64,000 nucleotides of DNA from AC-51 sp036265325 (GCA_036265325.1 DATAPH010000088.1:4841-68840); one strand, 5' to 3'; shown: positions 1 to 9,611, numbered from the stretch's first letter. Numbers and translations: made by a program. The notes: generated by a model not told the origin, from the sequence alone.

Positions 1-166
1 CCTCCCCCGACGTAACTAGCCCGGGAAGGGAGAGTTATCACACGTCCGGCCTACGGTAAATGAGGCCATCGGCCTAACTGAAGGTGAACACGCCGTGACC
101 AGGCGTTTCGCACATGCGGAAATCCTGTGAAGGTGCAACCGTCGGGTCTCTTACACTCCCCCGACC

Positions 167-451
167 ATGGAGCTCCGCGACGTCCAGGCCCGCATGCGGG
201 AGACATACGGAGCTCGCGACGCCGCCCGAGGGGTCGATGCGACCTTCCGCTGGCTCACCGAGGAGGTCGGCGAGCTGGCCAAGGCGATCCGTTCGGGCGA
301 CCCGGGCGAGCTCGCGCACGAGACCTCGGACGTGCTCGCGTGGCTCGCCTCGCTCGCCGACCAACTCGGCGTCGATCTTGAGGCCGCGATGGCCCGGTTC
401 GCCGACGGCTGCCCGAAGTGCGGCGCGTCGCCGTGCCGGTGCGCGCCGTGA
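167..451 (+). CDS. MazG-like nucleotide pyrophosphohydrolase
   Basis: Small all-helical NTP pyrophosphohydrolase of the MazG/RS21-C6 type, which hydrolyses (d)NTPs to monophosphates and diphosphate in house-cleaning roles. The 94-residue protein carries the Mg-binding signature: Glu32-Glu33-x-x-Glu36 (EEVGE) followed by Glu52-x-x-Asp55 (ETSD). The length fits single-domain family members. An unusual Cys-rich tail (Cys82, 85, 90 and 92, CPKCGASPCRC) could bind a metal; this is inference. The ATG start gives a protein that begins just before the first helix. Its stop codon overlaps the GTG start of the following acetyltransferase (GTGA), so the two are translationally coupled. The physiological substrate cannot be read from the sequence. 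Confidence 0.85.
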   Translation: MELRDVQARMRETYGARDAARGVDATFRWLTEEVGELAKAIRSGDPGELAHETSDVLAWLASLADQLGVDLEAAMARFADGCPKCGASPCRCAP

Positions 452-951
452 GCGACGTCCGCGTCCGGATGGCCGCGCCGACCGACTGGCCGGCCGTCGC
501 AGGGTTGCTCGTCGAGCTCGGCCGCGGCGTGGCCGAGGGAACGGCGGCCGACCCGACGCATCAGCTGCAGTTCGCCGGCCACATCCGCCGGATCGAGCAC
601 GTGACGCTCGTGGCGGAAGACGACGACGGCGTGACCGGCGTGATCGACATGGAGTACCACCAACGGCTCGGCGATCACCGGCCGCAGGCGCGGGTGCACG
701 ATCTGATCGTGACGGAACGTGCGCGCGGGAGCGGCGCGGGGCATGCGTTGCTCTCCCGCGCCGAGGAGCTCGCTCGCCGTCGCGGGTGCTTCCGCATGGC
801 GTTGGTCACCGCCAACTGGCGGGGCGAGGCCATCGCCTTCTACGAGCGACAGGGATGGCAGAGCTACGGCTCGTGGTTCGTGAAACAGCTCGCCGGCGAC
901 GTCGGGCCGGGCGGCGAGACCACCGGAGAGCGCGGTCGCGACGACAATTAG
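448..951 (+). CDS. GNAT-family N-acetyltransferase
   Basis: Acetyl-CoA-dependent N-acetyltransferase of the GNAT fold, substrate unknown. The acetyl-CoA-binding motif A appears as RARGSGAG after the central strand, followed by the typical C-terminal FYERQGWQ segment. I place the start at the GTG that overlaps the MazG stop (GTGA), giving 167 residues beginning VSDVRVRMA, because strand 1 of the fold starts there. An upstream ATG at 418 would add ten residues inside the mazG-like gene. The 3' end overlaps the convergent asd stop by 4 nt. Probably co-transcribed with the MazG-like gene. Confidence 0.85.
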   Translation: MSDVRVRMAAPTDWPAVAGLLVELGRGVAEGTAADPTHQLQFAGHIRRIEHVTLVAEDDDGVTGVIDMEYHQRLGDHRPQARVHDLIVTERARGSGAGHALLSRAEELARRRGCFRMALVTANWRGEAIAFYERQGWQSYGSWFVKQLAGDVGPGGETTGERGRDDN

Positions 952-1982
952 ACGGGGAACAACCGCTCCGCGATCATCACCGCGTCGAGCGCCGCGCCGA
1001 TCCGCAGGTTGTCGGCGCAACTGAACAACGCGAGCGCGTCGTTGCGACCGGGCACCTGCCGGATCCGGCCGACATACGCATCGTCACGCCCCGCTGCGTC
1101 CAGGGGCGTGGGGAACACCCCTGCCTCGGGGTCGTCCATCAACGTCACGCCTGGGGCAGCGTCGAGCAGCGACCGTGCCTCGGCGACGTCGATCGGCCTG
1201 TCGAACGTCGCGAGGATCGACACCGCGTGTCCCGTCACGACCGGAACGCGCACGCTGGTCGCGAGCACCTCGAGGTCGGGCGCCGACAGGATCTTCTTCG
1301 GCTCGTCCATCATCTTGATCTCTTCGCCGGTGAACCCGTCGGCCTCGAACTCGCCGATCTGCGCGACGACGTTGAACGCGATCGGCCGCGAGAACACGTC
1401 GCCGGTCGGCAGCGCATCGCGGTCGGGATGTGCGAGGCCCTCGACGTCGCCGCCGAGCTTCTCGATCTGCTCGGCCAGCTCTCGGGTGCCTTTCTGCCCT
1501 GCGCCGCTCACGGCCTGGTACGACGACAACACGAGCGAGCGCAGACCCGCGGCCCGGTGTAACGGCCCCACGGCCAGCACCGCCGCGATCGTCGTGCAGT
1601 TCGGAACCGCGATCACGCCGGGCTTCGGCCAGCCGTCCAGCGCCTCGGGGTTCACGTCGGCCACGACCAGCGGGCTCGCATGATCCATCCGGAACGCGCT
1701 GGAGTTGTCGATGCACACCGTCCCATGCGCCTCGACGATGCCCGGCAGGAACGCGCGCGACGTGGTCGCGCCGGCCGACACGAACGCGACGTCGACGCCC
1801 GCGGCCGCGTCGACCGACAGCTCGCGCACCTCGATGTCGCGACCACCGAACGGGACCGTCCGCCCGGCGCTCCGCGCCGACGCGAGCGGCACGAACTCGT
1901 CCACGGGGAATCGCCGCTCCTGCAGGATGCGGGCCATCTCCCGTCCGACCGCGCCGGTCGCACCGATCACCGCCACCTTCAT
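948..1982 (-). CDS. asd: Aspartate-semialdehyde dehydrogenase
   Basis: NADPH-dependent reduction of L-4-aspartyl phosphate to aspartate semialdehyde, the branch step towards lysine/diaminopimelate, threonine and methionine. The N-terminal Rossmann motif is VIGATGAVG, the catalytic Cys lies in VPNCTTIA, and the dimerisation domain carries VPVVTGHAVS. The 344-residue length is normal. I chose the internal ATG (MKVAVIG) because AGGA sits 7 nt upstream of it. The alternative ATG three codons earlier (MFSMKV) overlaps that ribosome-binding site. The gene lies 52 nt downstream of lysC on the same strand, the classic aspartate-pathway pair. Confidence 0.97.
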   Translation of the reverse strand: MKVAVIGATGAVGREMARILQERRFPVDEFVPLASARSAGRTVPFGGRDIEVRELSVDAAAGVDVAFVSAGATTSRAFLPGIVEAHGTVCIDNSSAFRMDHASPLVVADVNPEALDGWPKPGVIAVPNCTTIAAVLAVGPLHRAAGLRSLVLSSYQAVSGAGQKGTRELAEQIEKLGGDVEGLAHPDRDALPTGDVFSRPIAFNVVAQIGEFEADGFTGEEIKMMDEPKKILSAPDLEVLATSVRVPVVTGHAVSILATFDRPIDVAEARSLLDAAPGVTLMDDPEAGVFPTPLDAAGRDDAYVGRIRQVPGRNDALALFSCADNLRIGAALDAVMIAERLFPV

Positions 1983-2034
1983 GGAGAACATCCTAGCGAC
2001 GACCTCGACAGGAACCGGTCGCTGACCAGGCGTT

Positions 2035-3261
2035 CTACGCGACCGGCGTGTCGAGCCCGAACCGCTGGTGGACGACCTGCAGCGCCCGGTCGCCGTCGGC
2101 GCGGCGGATCACGCACGATACGCGGATCGGCGACGTCGAAATCATCTCGATGTTGATCCCCTCGGTGGCGAGCGCGTCGAACATGTCGGCCGCGACGCCC
2201 GGGTGCGACTTCATCCCGGCGCCGACGAGCGAAAGCTTGGCGATGTCGTCGTCGATCGTGAACCGCTCCGCGCCGATCTCCGCGGTGAGCGACTCGAGCG
2301 CCGAACGCAGCCGCTGCAGGTCCGCGCGCGGCGCCGTGAACGACAGGTCGGTCGTGTCCTCGTGCGACACGTTCTGCACGATCATGTCGACGTTCACGCC
2401 CTCGGCGGCGATCGCCTTGAACACGCGCGCCGCAACGCCGGGGCGGTCGGGCACGTCGTCGATCGTTACCTTGGCCTCCTCGGCGTCCAGGGCGATCCCG
2501 CTGATCAACACGCCTTCCATCTCGTCCTCGCTCCTCTCACGAACCCACGTGCCGTCGTCGTCGTGGAACGCCGAGCGGACGTGGATCTTCACGCCATTGC
2601 GCCGGGCCATCTCGACCGAGCGCGTCTGCAGCACCTTCGCGCCGGCGGCCGCGAGCTCCAACATCTCGTCGTAGCCGATCATCCCGACCTTGCGGGCGCC
2701 CGTGACCACGCGGGGGTCCGCCATGAAGACGCCGTCGACGTCGGTGTAGATCTCACAGACGTCGGCGCCGACGGCGCCTGCCATCGCAACGGCCGTCAGG
2801 TCCGAGCCGCCGCGGCCGAGCGTCGTGATCTCGTAGTCGCTCGAGAGTCCCTGGAAGCCGGCGAGGATCACGACGGTGCCCGCGTCGAGGGCCTCGACGA
2901 CCCGCTTCGGCCGGATCTCGGTGATCTTCGCCGCGCCGTGGCGCGTGTCGGTGATGATTCCGGCCTGCGAGCCGGTGTAGCTCGCCGCGCGACATCCCCT
3001 GGCGTTCAACGCGATCCCGAGCAGCGACATCGAGATCCGCTCCCCGGCGGTGAGCAGCATGTCGAGCTCGCGCGGGTCGGGCAGTTCGGCGATCTCCGAG
3101 GCCATCGCCAGTAGATCGTCGGTCGTGTCGCCCATCGCGCTGACGACGACGATCACTCCGACGCCCGCTTCCCGGGCACGCACGACGCGGTCCGCGACGG
3201 CCTGCAGCCGCTCGACCGAGCCGACGGACGTGCCGCCGAACTTCATGACGACGGTGGGCAT
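2035..3261 (-). CDS. lysC: Aspartokinase
   Basis: Phosphorylates L-aspartate to 4-phospho-L-aspartate, the first step of the aspartate amino-acid pathway in the cytosol. The amino-acid-kinase domain (about residues 1-250) starts with MKFGGTSV and includes LGRGGSDLTA for substrate and ATP binding. Two ACT regulatory domains follow (about 260-400), with VPDRPGVAARVF in the first and a second ACT after KLSLVGAGM. At 408 residues it matches actinobacterial and Bacillus-type lysine/threonine-inhibited enzymes. Feedback inhibition through the ACT pair is expected from the family but not shown. It is the first gene of the lysC-asd unit and diverges from an acetyltransferase 61 nt away. Confidence 0.97.
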   Translation of the reverse strand: MPTVVMKFGGTSVGSVERLQAVADRVVRAREAGVGVIVVVSAMGDTTDDLLAMASEIAELPDPRELDMLLTAGERISMSLLGIALNARGCRAASYTGSQAGIITDTRHGAAKITEIRPKRVVEALDAGTVVILAGFQGLSSDYEITTLGRGGSDLTAVAMAGAVGADVCEIYTDVDGVFMADPRVVTGARKVGMIGYDEMLELAAAGAKVLQTRSVEMARRNGVKIHVRSAFHDDDGTWVRERSEDEMEGVLISGIALDAEEAKVTIDDVPDRPGVAARVFKAIAAEGVNVDMIVQNVSHEDTTDLSFTAPRADLQRLRSALESLTAEIGAERFTIDDDIAKLSLVGAGMKSHPGVAADMFDALATEGINIEMISTSPIRVSCVIRRADGDRALQVVHQRFGLDTPVA

Positions 3262-3322
3262 GCCTGCGGGGCTCCTGAACGGGGACGAGCCGAGTGTAGC
3301 CCCGGGTACCCTGCCGCCCCGT

Positions 3323-3916
3323 ATGGAGGTGTCGATCCGCCCGCTGCCCCACGATCGCTGGCCCGAGGCCGCCAGACTCGCCGGCCGCGCGTTCTGGACC
3401 GAGGACTACATGGCGCCGCTCGCCGAGGACCCGCTGGACCGGTTCGCGGTCGTCCAGGACATGTACCTGCGGATGGAGACGTCGCCGACATCGACGACGC
3501 TCGCCGCGTTCGCCGGCGATCACGTGGTCGGTTTCGCCTCCGTCGAGCGGGGCGCGTGCTTCTTCTGCTCGTTGGACCCTGCGGCGGCACCGCCCGCGGG
3601 TGACCGGACCGCCGAGGTGCTCCACGGGGTGGATCTCGCGATCCGCGAGCTCCACATCGGCCTCCCGGCGCACGCCAACGTCGGCCCCGTAGCCGTGGAA
3701 CCGACGTTGCAGGGCAAGGGGATCGGCGCCGCCCTGGTCGATGCCGCCTTCGAACTCGCCGCAGCCGATGCACCGCCCACCGTCTCGCTCGACTGCGACC
3801 CACGGCTCCAGGGCTTCTACGAGGCGCGAGGCTTCGAAGCAGTAGCCCGAGTGACCGACCCGTGGGGTTTCGACATCGTCGGCCTGCGTCGTGATTCCGT
3901 AAGGCCGGTACCCTGA
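3323..3916 (+). CDS. GNAT-family N-acetyltransferase
   Basis: GNAT-fold acetyltransferase of 197 residues, substrate unknown. Motif A is seen in VGPVAVEPTLQGKGIGAAL (Gln-x-x-Gly-x-Gly), and the C-terminal strand carries the usual GFYEARGFEAV. The start is the ATG following GCCCCGT at the lysC-divergent intergenic region; longer in-frame extensions run antisense through lysC and are not credible. Local transcription would be opposite to lysC. The ABC importer operon begins 128 nt downstream but I see no reason to join them functionally. Confidence 0.85.
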   Translation: MEVSIRPLPHDRWPEAARLAGRAFWTEDYMAPLAEDPLDRFAVVQDMYLRMETSPTSTTLAAFAGDHVVGFASVERGACFFCSLDPAAAPPAGDRTAEVLHGVDLAIRELHIGLPAHANVGPVAVEPTLQGKGIGAALVDAAFELAAADAPPTVSLDCDPRLQGFYEARGFEAVARVTDPWGFDIVGLRRDSVRPVP

Positions 3917-4044
3917 CGCGGTGCGGCCGGCCCCAACGAAGCACAACCGTCTCTGGCCGGTTGCGCGTATCTAGGACTGAACCGCAGTTTGTGCTCGGTC
4001 GCCGAGCGTTGCAGGATGGGCCGTTCGATACGGGAGGTAGCTTG

Positions 4045-5676
4045 ATGAGGGGTTCGCTTCGGGTTCTGGTGATCGGACTGGCAGTGACGTTCGTCGCCGC
4101 CGCGTGCAGCAGCAATTCAAGCGGCGGCGGGTCGGAGGCACCGGGCCAGCAGGGTGGGACGTACTCGTTCTACAACGGTGAGCCCAACCACCTGATCCCG
4201 CAGAACGACTACGAGTCGGCGGGCACGCAGGCTTTCCAGGCGCTGTGGACGCGTCTCGTGGACTTCGACCCCACGACGTACAAGCCGGTCCCGGCCCAGG
4301 CTGACTCGATCACGCAGTCGAGCGACGGACTGACCTACGACATCAAGATCAAGTCCGGCTGGACGTTCCACAATGGCGAGCCGGTCACCGCACAGTCCTA
4401 TGTCGACGCGTGGAACTACGCCGCCTACGGCCCCAACGCCTACATCCTCAACTTCTTCTTTGACAAGATTGAGGGCTACGACGCGCTTAACCCCTCGAGC
4501 GGAACGCCCAAGACCAAGGAGCTGTCCGGCCTAAAGGTCGTGAGCGACACGGAGTTCACCGTCAAACTGAGCAACCCGTTCAGTCAATTCGAGTACACCC
4601 TCGGGTTCGACGCGTTCGACCCGCTGCCGAAGGCCTTCTACCAGGACCCGAAGGCCTTCGACGAGCAGCCGATCGGTGACGGGCCGTACATGATGGACGG
4701 CAAGTGGCAGCACGACCAGACGATCAACCTCCAGCGGTATCCCGACTACGCGGGAACGCCTGGATTCGCGGACAAGATCGAGCTTCGGATCTACCAGGGC
4801 GACGCGGCGTGGCTGGACTTCCAGGCGGGCAACCTCGACATCACGCTCGTGGGATCCGACCACCTGAACGAAGCTCGCAAGAGCTATTCCGACACGCTGT
4901 CCGAGGAGCCGGGCGCGACGCTGCTGTACCTGAACATTCCGTTGTACGACCCGCAGTACCAGAACAAGGAGGTTCGCCAGGCACTGTCGCTGGCGATCGA
5001 CCGCCAGGCGGTGATGAACGCGATCCTCGTTGCGGAGACACCGGCCGACGACTTCATGCCGCCGCCGGTGACCGGCTACCGGCAAGGCGCGTGCCAGTAC
5101 TGCCAGTTCAACGCCGACCTCGCGAAGCAGAAGCTCGCGGACGCGGGCGGGTTCAACGGAACGCTGACGCTGAACTTCTACGCCGACGACACGACGCTCG
5201 AGCAGGCGATGGAGGCCGTGGCGCAACAGTGGCACGACAACCTCGGGATCACCACCAAGCTCAACGCCATCCCGCAGAACACCTACTTCTCGGGATCGGG
5301 TCCGATCTACACGAAGAAGATGACCGGTCCGTGGTGGGACGGATGGACGGAGGACTACCCGAGCATCCAAGACTTCCTCGAGCCGATCTATGGCGCGAAC
5401 GGCGGCTACAACACGTCGGGCTACCTCAACAAGCAGTTCGACTCGACGTTGGACACGGCGAACCAGCAGAGCCTGGACGAGTCGATCCCGACCTACCAGC
5501 AGGCCGACGACATGATCCTGGAGGACATGCCGGCGATCCCGTGGGGGTACCTCGGCTTCAACACCGTGCACGACGACAACGTGACCAATCTGGTGAAGGT
5601 GCCCGGCCTCGACGAGCTCGACCTGGCGAAGGTGCAGGTCGTCGGCGCGTCGGGGGCGAGCGCCAGCGCAAGCTAG
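4045..5676 (+). CDS. ABC transporter substrate-binding lipoprotein (peptide/solute family 5)
   Basis: Extracytoplasmic solute-binding protein of the DppA/OppA (SBP family 5) class, membrane-anchored by lipidation. The signal peptide ends in a lipobox FVAAAC with Cys21 as the lipidated residue, followed by a Ser/Gly-rich linker. The mature domain has the family segments WTFHNGEPVTAQ and NKEVRQALSLAIDRQ. It ends in a short Ala/Ser tail. The ATG start is set by a strong ribosome-binding site (GGGAGGT, 6 nt spacing) at 4032-4038. It opens a five-gene operon with two permeases and two ATPases. Ligand class (oligopeptide, dipeptide or other) cannot be decided; the protein is 543 residues, as expected. 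Confidence 0.93.
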   Translation: MRGSLRVLVIGLAVTFVAAACSSNSSGGGSEAPGQQGGTYSFYNGEPNHLIPQNDYESAGTQAFQALWTRLVDFDPTTYKPVPAQADSITQSSDGLTYDIKIKSGWTFHNGEPVTAQSYVDAWNYAAYGPNAYILNFFFDKIEGYDALNPSSGTPKTKELSGLKVVSDTEFTVKLSNPFSQFEYTLGFDAFDPLPKAFYQDPKAFDEQPIGDGPYMMDGKWQHDQTINLQRYPDYAGTPGFADKIELRIYQGDAAWLDFQAGNLDITLVGSDHLNEARKSYSDTLSEEPGATLLYLNIPLYDPQYQNKEVRQALSLAIDRQAVMNAILVAETPADDFMPPPVTGYRQGACQYCQFNADLAKQKLADAGGFNGTLTLNFYADDTTLEQAMEAVAQQWHDNLGITTKLNAIPQNTYFSGSGPIYTKKMTGPWWDGWTEDYPSIQDFLEPIYGANGGYNTSGYLNKQFDSTLDTANQQSLDESIPTYQQADDMILEDMPAIPWGYLGFNTVHDDNVTNLVKVPGLDELDLAKVQVVGASGASASAS

Positions 5677-5692
5677 AAGAGACGGATAGGCC

Positions 5693-6619
5693 GTGTCCAA
5701 GCGGTACCTGATCCGGCGCCTGCTCCTAGTGGTGCCGGTATTGCTAGGCACGATCCTGATCGTCTTCGCGCTGGTGTTCCTCACGCCGGGCGACCCCGTC
5801 GCCCGGCTGGCGGGGAACAAGCCGCTTGCACCGAGCACGTACAACGAGATCAGAACGCAGTACCACCTGGGTCAGCCCTTCGTGGTGCAGTACCTGTACT
5901 ACCTCGACGGGCTGGTCCATGGTGATCTGGGCGCGACCTTCACCGGTCGCGACGTCAGTTCGATCATCAGCGAGCGGTTCCCGGTCACGCTCAAGCTCAC
6001 GCTCGGCGCTTTCGCCATCGAGGTCGTCTTCGGGCTACTGCTGGCGGTCGTCGCCGCCGTGAAGCGACGAACCTTCCTCGACAGCGCGATCCTCGTCTTC
6101 ACGTTGTTCATGATCACCGTCCCGATCCTCGTGCTGGGCTTCGTGTTGCAGTACGTGTTCGGGGTGAAGCTGCACTGGTTACCCGTCGCCGGGATCCGCG
6201 ACGGCGCGGCGAGCTACGTTCTGCCGTCACTCACGCTCGGGCTCGGCCTCGCCGCTTCGCTCGGCAGGCTGGCCCGATCCAACGTGCTCGACAACATGCA
6301 AGGGGAACACATCCGTGCCGCCATCGCGCGCGGGCTGCCTCGTCGCCGCGTCGTCGGCCGCCACGTCCTGAAGAACTCGCTGGTGCCGATCGTCACGATC
6401 CTCGGCCTGGACTTCGCCTACCTCATGGGTGGCGCCGTCATCACCGAGACCATCTTCAACCTGCCCGGACTCGGCAATGCGCTCATCACAGGGATCAAGA
6501 CGCAGAACGGGCCTATGGTCGTGGGGCTCGTTACGTTGTCGGCCATCATCTTCGTGTTCACGAACCTGTTCGTGGACCTGTTGTGCGCACGGATCGACCC
6601 GAGGATCAGCTATGAGTGA
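5693..6619 (+). CDS. ABC transporter permease, DppB type
   Basis: First inner-membrane subunit of the peptide/solute importer. The 308-residue protein has an N-terminal helix (LIRRLLLVVPVLLGTILIVF), a periplasmic region carrying FLTPGDPVARLAG, and five further helices. The cytoplasmic EAA loop is visible as HIRAAIARGLPRRRVVGRH, the contact site for the ATPases. The GTG start lies 16 nt after the binding-protein stop, and the 3' end overlaps the next permease by 8 nt, showing tight coupling. Family: binding-protein-dependent permease, DppB/OppB. Confidence 0.95.
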   Translation: MSKRYLIRRLLLVVPVLLGTILIVFALVFLTPGDPVARLAGNKPLAPSTYNEIRTQYHLGQPFVVQYLYYLDGLVHGDLGATFTGRDVSSIISERFPVTLKLTLGAFAIEVVFGLLLAVVAAVKRRTFLDSAILVFTLFMITVPILVLGFVLQYVFGVKLHWLPVAGIRDGAASYVLPSLTLGLGLAASLGRLARSNVLDNMQGEHIRAAIARGLPRRRVVGRHVLKNSLVPIVTILGLDFAYLMGGAVITETIFNLPGLGNALITGIKTQNGPMVVGLVTLSAIIFVFTNLFVDLLCARIDPRISYE

Positions 6620-7553
6620 CGACCTCCTGCCGCCGCCCGAGAGCGAGGTCAAACCCCGGAGCCTGACCGAGGCGATCGCCATGCCGACCGGCGGCAAGCA
6701 GCTCACGCTGTGGGGCGACGTCTGGCACAAGCTCAAGCGCGACAAGCGCTTCTACGTCGCCGCGTTCCTGATCGCGATCTTCGTGCTGATGGCGATCGCG
6801 CCGTTCCTGTTCTTCGTCAAGGACCCGAACGCGTGCGCGATCACCGACTCGACGCTCCCGATGAGCAAGCAGCATTGGTTCGGCACCGACATCCTCGGAT
6901 GCGACTACTACACGCGCGTGATCTACGGGGCTCGAACCTCGCTCGAGGTCGGCGTGATCGTGTCGAGCCTCTCGATCGTGATCGCCCTGACGTTCGGGGC
7001 GTCGGCCGGGTACTTCGGCGGGTGGGTCGACACGGTCATCTCGCGTTGGGCGGACATCTGGTTCTCCATCCCGACCATCCTCGGCGCCCTGCTGGTCCTC
7101 ACGCTGTTCAACGGCGGCGGCCCCGTTCTCGTCTCACTGGTGATCGTGATGTTCGCGTGGCCGGATATGACGCGCCTCGTGCGCTCGACGGTGATCAGCG
7201 GGAAGTCGCGAGGGTACGTCCGCGCCGCGCGCACGATGGGCTCCCGCGGCAGGCGCATCCTCCGTCGCCACGTGCTGCCCAACGGGATCGCGCCGGTGCT
7301 CGTGTTCGCCGCGTACGTCGTCGGCAGCTCGGTCGGGGCCGAGGCCGGCCTGACGTTCCTGGGCGTCGGCCTCCGGCTGCCCACGATCTCGTGGGGACTG
7401 CAGCTCGCGGTCGCGGACACCCGGTTCCCCGAGGACGCATATCTGATGTTCTGGCCGTCGCTGTTCCTGTGCCTGTTGATCGGCGCGTTCATCCTGCTCG
7501 GCGAGTCGCTCCGCGACGCCATGGACCCGAAATTGTTCGGTGGCGATGTCTGA
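6612..7553 (+). CDS. ABC transporter permease, DppC type
   Basis: Second permease subunit of the importer. It is 313 residues starting MSDDLLPPP. It has the OppC N-terminal domain (KLKRDKRFYVAAFLIAIF), the typical QHWFGTDILGCDYYTRVIYG segment, then the transmembrane core with the EAA loop GYVRAARTMGSRGRRILRRH. The start ATG lies inside the end of the dppB-like gene (8-nt overlap). A longer reading frame begins well inside that gene and is rejected. The stop overlaps the following ATPase gene by 8 nt. Confidence 0.95.
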   Translation: MSDDLLPPPESEVKPRSLTEAIAMPTGGKQLTLWGDVWHKLKRDKRFYVAAFLIAIFVLMAIAPFLFFVKDPNACAITDSTLPMSKQHWFGTDILGCDYYTRVIYGARTSLEVGVIVSSLSIVIALTFGASAGYFGGWVDTVISRWADIWFSIPTILGALLVLTLFNGGGPVLVSLVIVMFAWPDMTRLVRSTVISGKSRGYVRAARTMGSRGRRILRRHVLPNGIAPVLVFAAYVVGSSVGAEAGLTFLGVGLRLPTISWGLQLAVADTRFPEDAYLMFWPSLFLCLLIGAFILLGESLRDAMDPKLFGGDV

Positions 7554-8526
7554 CCCGGTCCTGAGCATCGACGACCTGCACGTCGAATTCCGCACCGAGG
7601 ACGGCGTGGTCAAGGCGGTCGACGGCGTCTCCTACGAGCTGGGCAAGGGCGAGATCATCGCGGTGCTCGGCGAGTCGGGATCGGGCAAGACCGTGCATGC
7701 GCGCGCGGTGCTCCGGATCTTGGACACGCCGCCCGCACACATCACCGGCGGCCGCGCGATGCTCGGCGATGTCAATCTGTTCGATCTCGACGAAGCCGAC
7801 ATGCGCGAGGTGCGGGGCGCCCGCATCGCGATGCTGTTCCAGGATCCGCACACCGCGCTCGACCCGGTCTACACGGTGGGCGATCAGATCGTCGAGCTCC
7901 TTCGGTTGCGTCGCGGCATCTCGACCAAGGAGGCCCGGGACCAGGCCCTGGAGCTGCTCGAACGGGTCGGGATCCCGTCGCCCGAGGGTCGCCTCAACGC
8001 GTACCCGCATCAGCTTTCCGGCGGCATCGCACAGCGCGTGATGGTCGCGATGGCCGTGGCGCTCGACCCCGATGTCTTGCTCGCCGACGAGCCGACGTCG
8101 TCGCTCGACGTGACGGTGCAGGCCCAGGTGCTCGAGCTCCTCGGCTCGCTCGTGAGCGAGACCGAGATGTCGATGGTGCTCATCACTCACAACCTCGCGG
8201 TTGCCGTCGGGCTCGCCGACCGCATCGCGGTGATGTACGCGGGCCAGCTGGTCGAGCTCGGACCCGCGAAAGAGGTCTACGCGAACCCGAAGCATCCGTA
8301 CACCGCGGCGCTGTTGCGGTCGATCCCCGATATCGAACGGCGAGACGAACGGTTGCCTGCGATCAAGGGAGCGCCGCCGAACCTCCTGCACCCACCGTCG
8401 GGCTGCCCGTTCCACCCGCGGTGCCCGTACGCGACGGAGATCTGCCTGACGGCGATGCCGCCGCTCGACGAGGTCGGCCCCGAACATGTCACCGCCTGCT
8501 ATCACTGGGACGAGGTGCAACGATGA
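7546..8526 (+). CDS. ABC transporter ATPase, DppD type
   Basis: Cytosolic ATPase of the importer, 326 residues. Walker A is GESGSGKT, the signature is LSGGIAQRV, Walker B is VLLADEPTSSLD, and the switch His is in LITHNLAV. The C-terminal oligopeptide-transporter extension contains the Cys cluster GCPFHPRCPYATEIC, which in DppD/OppD proteins can hold an iron-sulfur cluster. The ATG at 7546 overlaps the preceding permease stop; a GTG two codons earlier is the alternative. The signature motif reads SGGIAQR rather than the common SGGMRQR. Confidence 0.95.
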   Translation: MSDPVLSIDDLHVEFRTEDGVVKAVDGVSYELGKGEIIAVLGESGSGKTVHARAVLRILDTPPAHITGGRAMLGDVNLFDLDEADMREVRGARIAMLFQDPHTALDPVYTVGDQIVELLRLRRGISTKEARDQALELLERVGIPSPEGRLNAYPHQLSGGIAQRVMVAMAVALDPDVLLADEPTSSLDVTVQAQVLELLGSLVSETEMSMVLITHNLAVAVGLADRIAVMYAGQLVELGPAKEVYANPKHPYTAALLRSIPDIERRDERLPAIKGAPPNLLHPPSGCPFHPRCPYATEICLTAMPPLDEVGPEHVTACYHWDEVQR

Positions 8527-9530
8527 GCGACCCGCAACCGCTGATCCGCGTCGACAACGTCACGAAGCACTTCCCGCTCAACGACAAGGTGTTCGGGTCC
8601 AGCGGCGTGATCCATGCCGTCGACGGCGTCTCGGTCGACCTGTACCCAGGCGAGGTGCTCGGCGTCGTCGGCGAGTCGGGCTGCGGGAAGTCCACGCTCG
8701 CCAACCTGATCATGAAGCTCGAGGAGCCGACTTCGGGAACGATCGAGTACCGCGGCCGGAACATCGCCACCTTCAAGGACGACGAACTGAAGACCTATCG
8801 CCGCGAGGTTCAGATGGTCTTCCAGGACACGTTCGGCTCGCTCGACCCTCGGATGACGATCACCGACGTCCTGACCGAGCCATTCACTATCCACCGTGAG
8901 GTCCTGCCGAAGGACGCGTGGCCCGACAAGGTACGTGCACTGCTAAAGCTGGTCGGCCTCGACCCGGACCACGCCAACCGCTACCCGCACCAGTTCTCCG
9001 GCGGCCAGCGACAGCGGATCAACATCGCGCGTGCCCTCGCGCTGGATCCCAAAGTGCTCGTCTGTGACGAGCCGGTCTCCGCGCTCGACGTCTCGGTGCA
9101 AGCGCAGGTCGTGAACCTGCTGAAAGACCTCCAGGACGAGTTCGGGCTTTCGTACATCTTCGTGGCCCACGACCTCTCGGTGGTGCGTCAGATCGCCGAT
9201 CGCGTCGCGGTGATGTACCTCGGCCAGGTGCAGGAGATCGGCGACGAGGCCGACGTCCTGCTGCACCCCTCGCACCCGTATACGCAGGCGTTGGTCTCGG
9301 CGCTGCCGACCGCGGACGACCAGGGGAACACCACCGGCAAGCGCATCGTGCTGTCTGGCGATCTGCCGAGCCCCGCGAACCCGCCGTCGGGCTGCCGGTT
9401 CCGCACGCGGTGCTGGATGGCACAGCAGAAGTGCGCCGACGAAGAGCCCGAGCTGATCGAGCGGGGAACCGGTCGGCCGACGAAGTGCCATTTCGTGACG
9501 CCGACGGTCGGCACGCCGGCCGCGGTCTGA
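8523..9530 (+). CDS. ABC transporter ATPase, DppF type
   Basis: Second ATPase of the importer, 335 residues. Walker A is GESGCGKS, the signature FSGGQRQR, Walker B VLVCDEPVSALD, and the switch His is in FVAHDLSV. It also ends in a Cys-containing oligopeptide-transporter tail (GCRFRTRCWMAQQKC). The ATG overlaps the stop of the previous ATPase gene (ATGA). As last gene of the five-gene unit it completes a full importer. The next gene, a sigma factor, starts 81 nt later with its own ribosome-binding site. Confidence 0.95.
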   Translation: MSDPQPLIRVDNVTKHFPLNDKVFGSSGVIHAVDGVSVDLYPGEVLGVVGESGCGKSTLANLIMKLEEPTSGTIEYRGRNIATFKDDELKTYRREVQMVFQDTFGSLDPRMTITDVLTEPFTIHREVLPKDAWPDKVRALLKLVGLDPDHANRYPHQFSGGQRQRINIARALALDPKVLVCDEPVSALDVSVQAQVVNLLKDLQDEFGLSYIFVAHDLSVVRQIADRVAVMYLGQVQEIGDEADVLLHPSHPYTQALVSALPTADDQGNTTGKRIVLSGDLPSPANPPSGCRFRTRCWMAQQKCADEEPELIERGTGRPTKCHFVTPTVGTPAAV

Positions 9531-9611
9531 GCTCGGCTGTCACACGCAGACGCCCTCGTGGCATGAACCACTGACGGAACCGCCCAGGCGGCGGCGAGCG
9601 TCGGAGGTGGG

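Noticed and set aside
114..1562. Plus-strand frame of 482 codons over the MazG, GNAT and asd region
   Set aside because: It overlaps three genes with recognisable domains and itself is Arg/Pro-rich low complexity; no ribosome-binding site.
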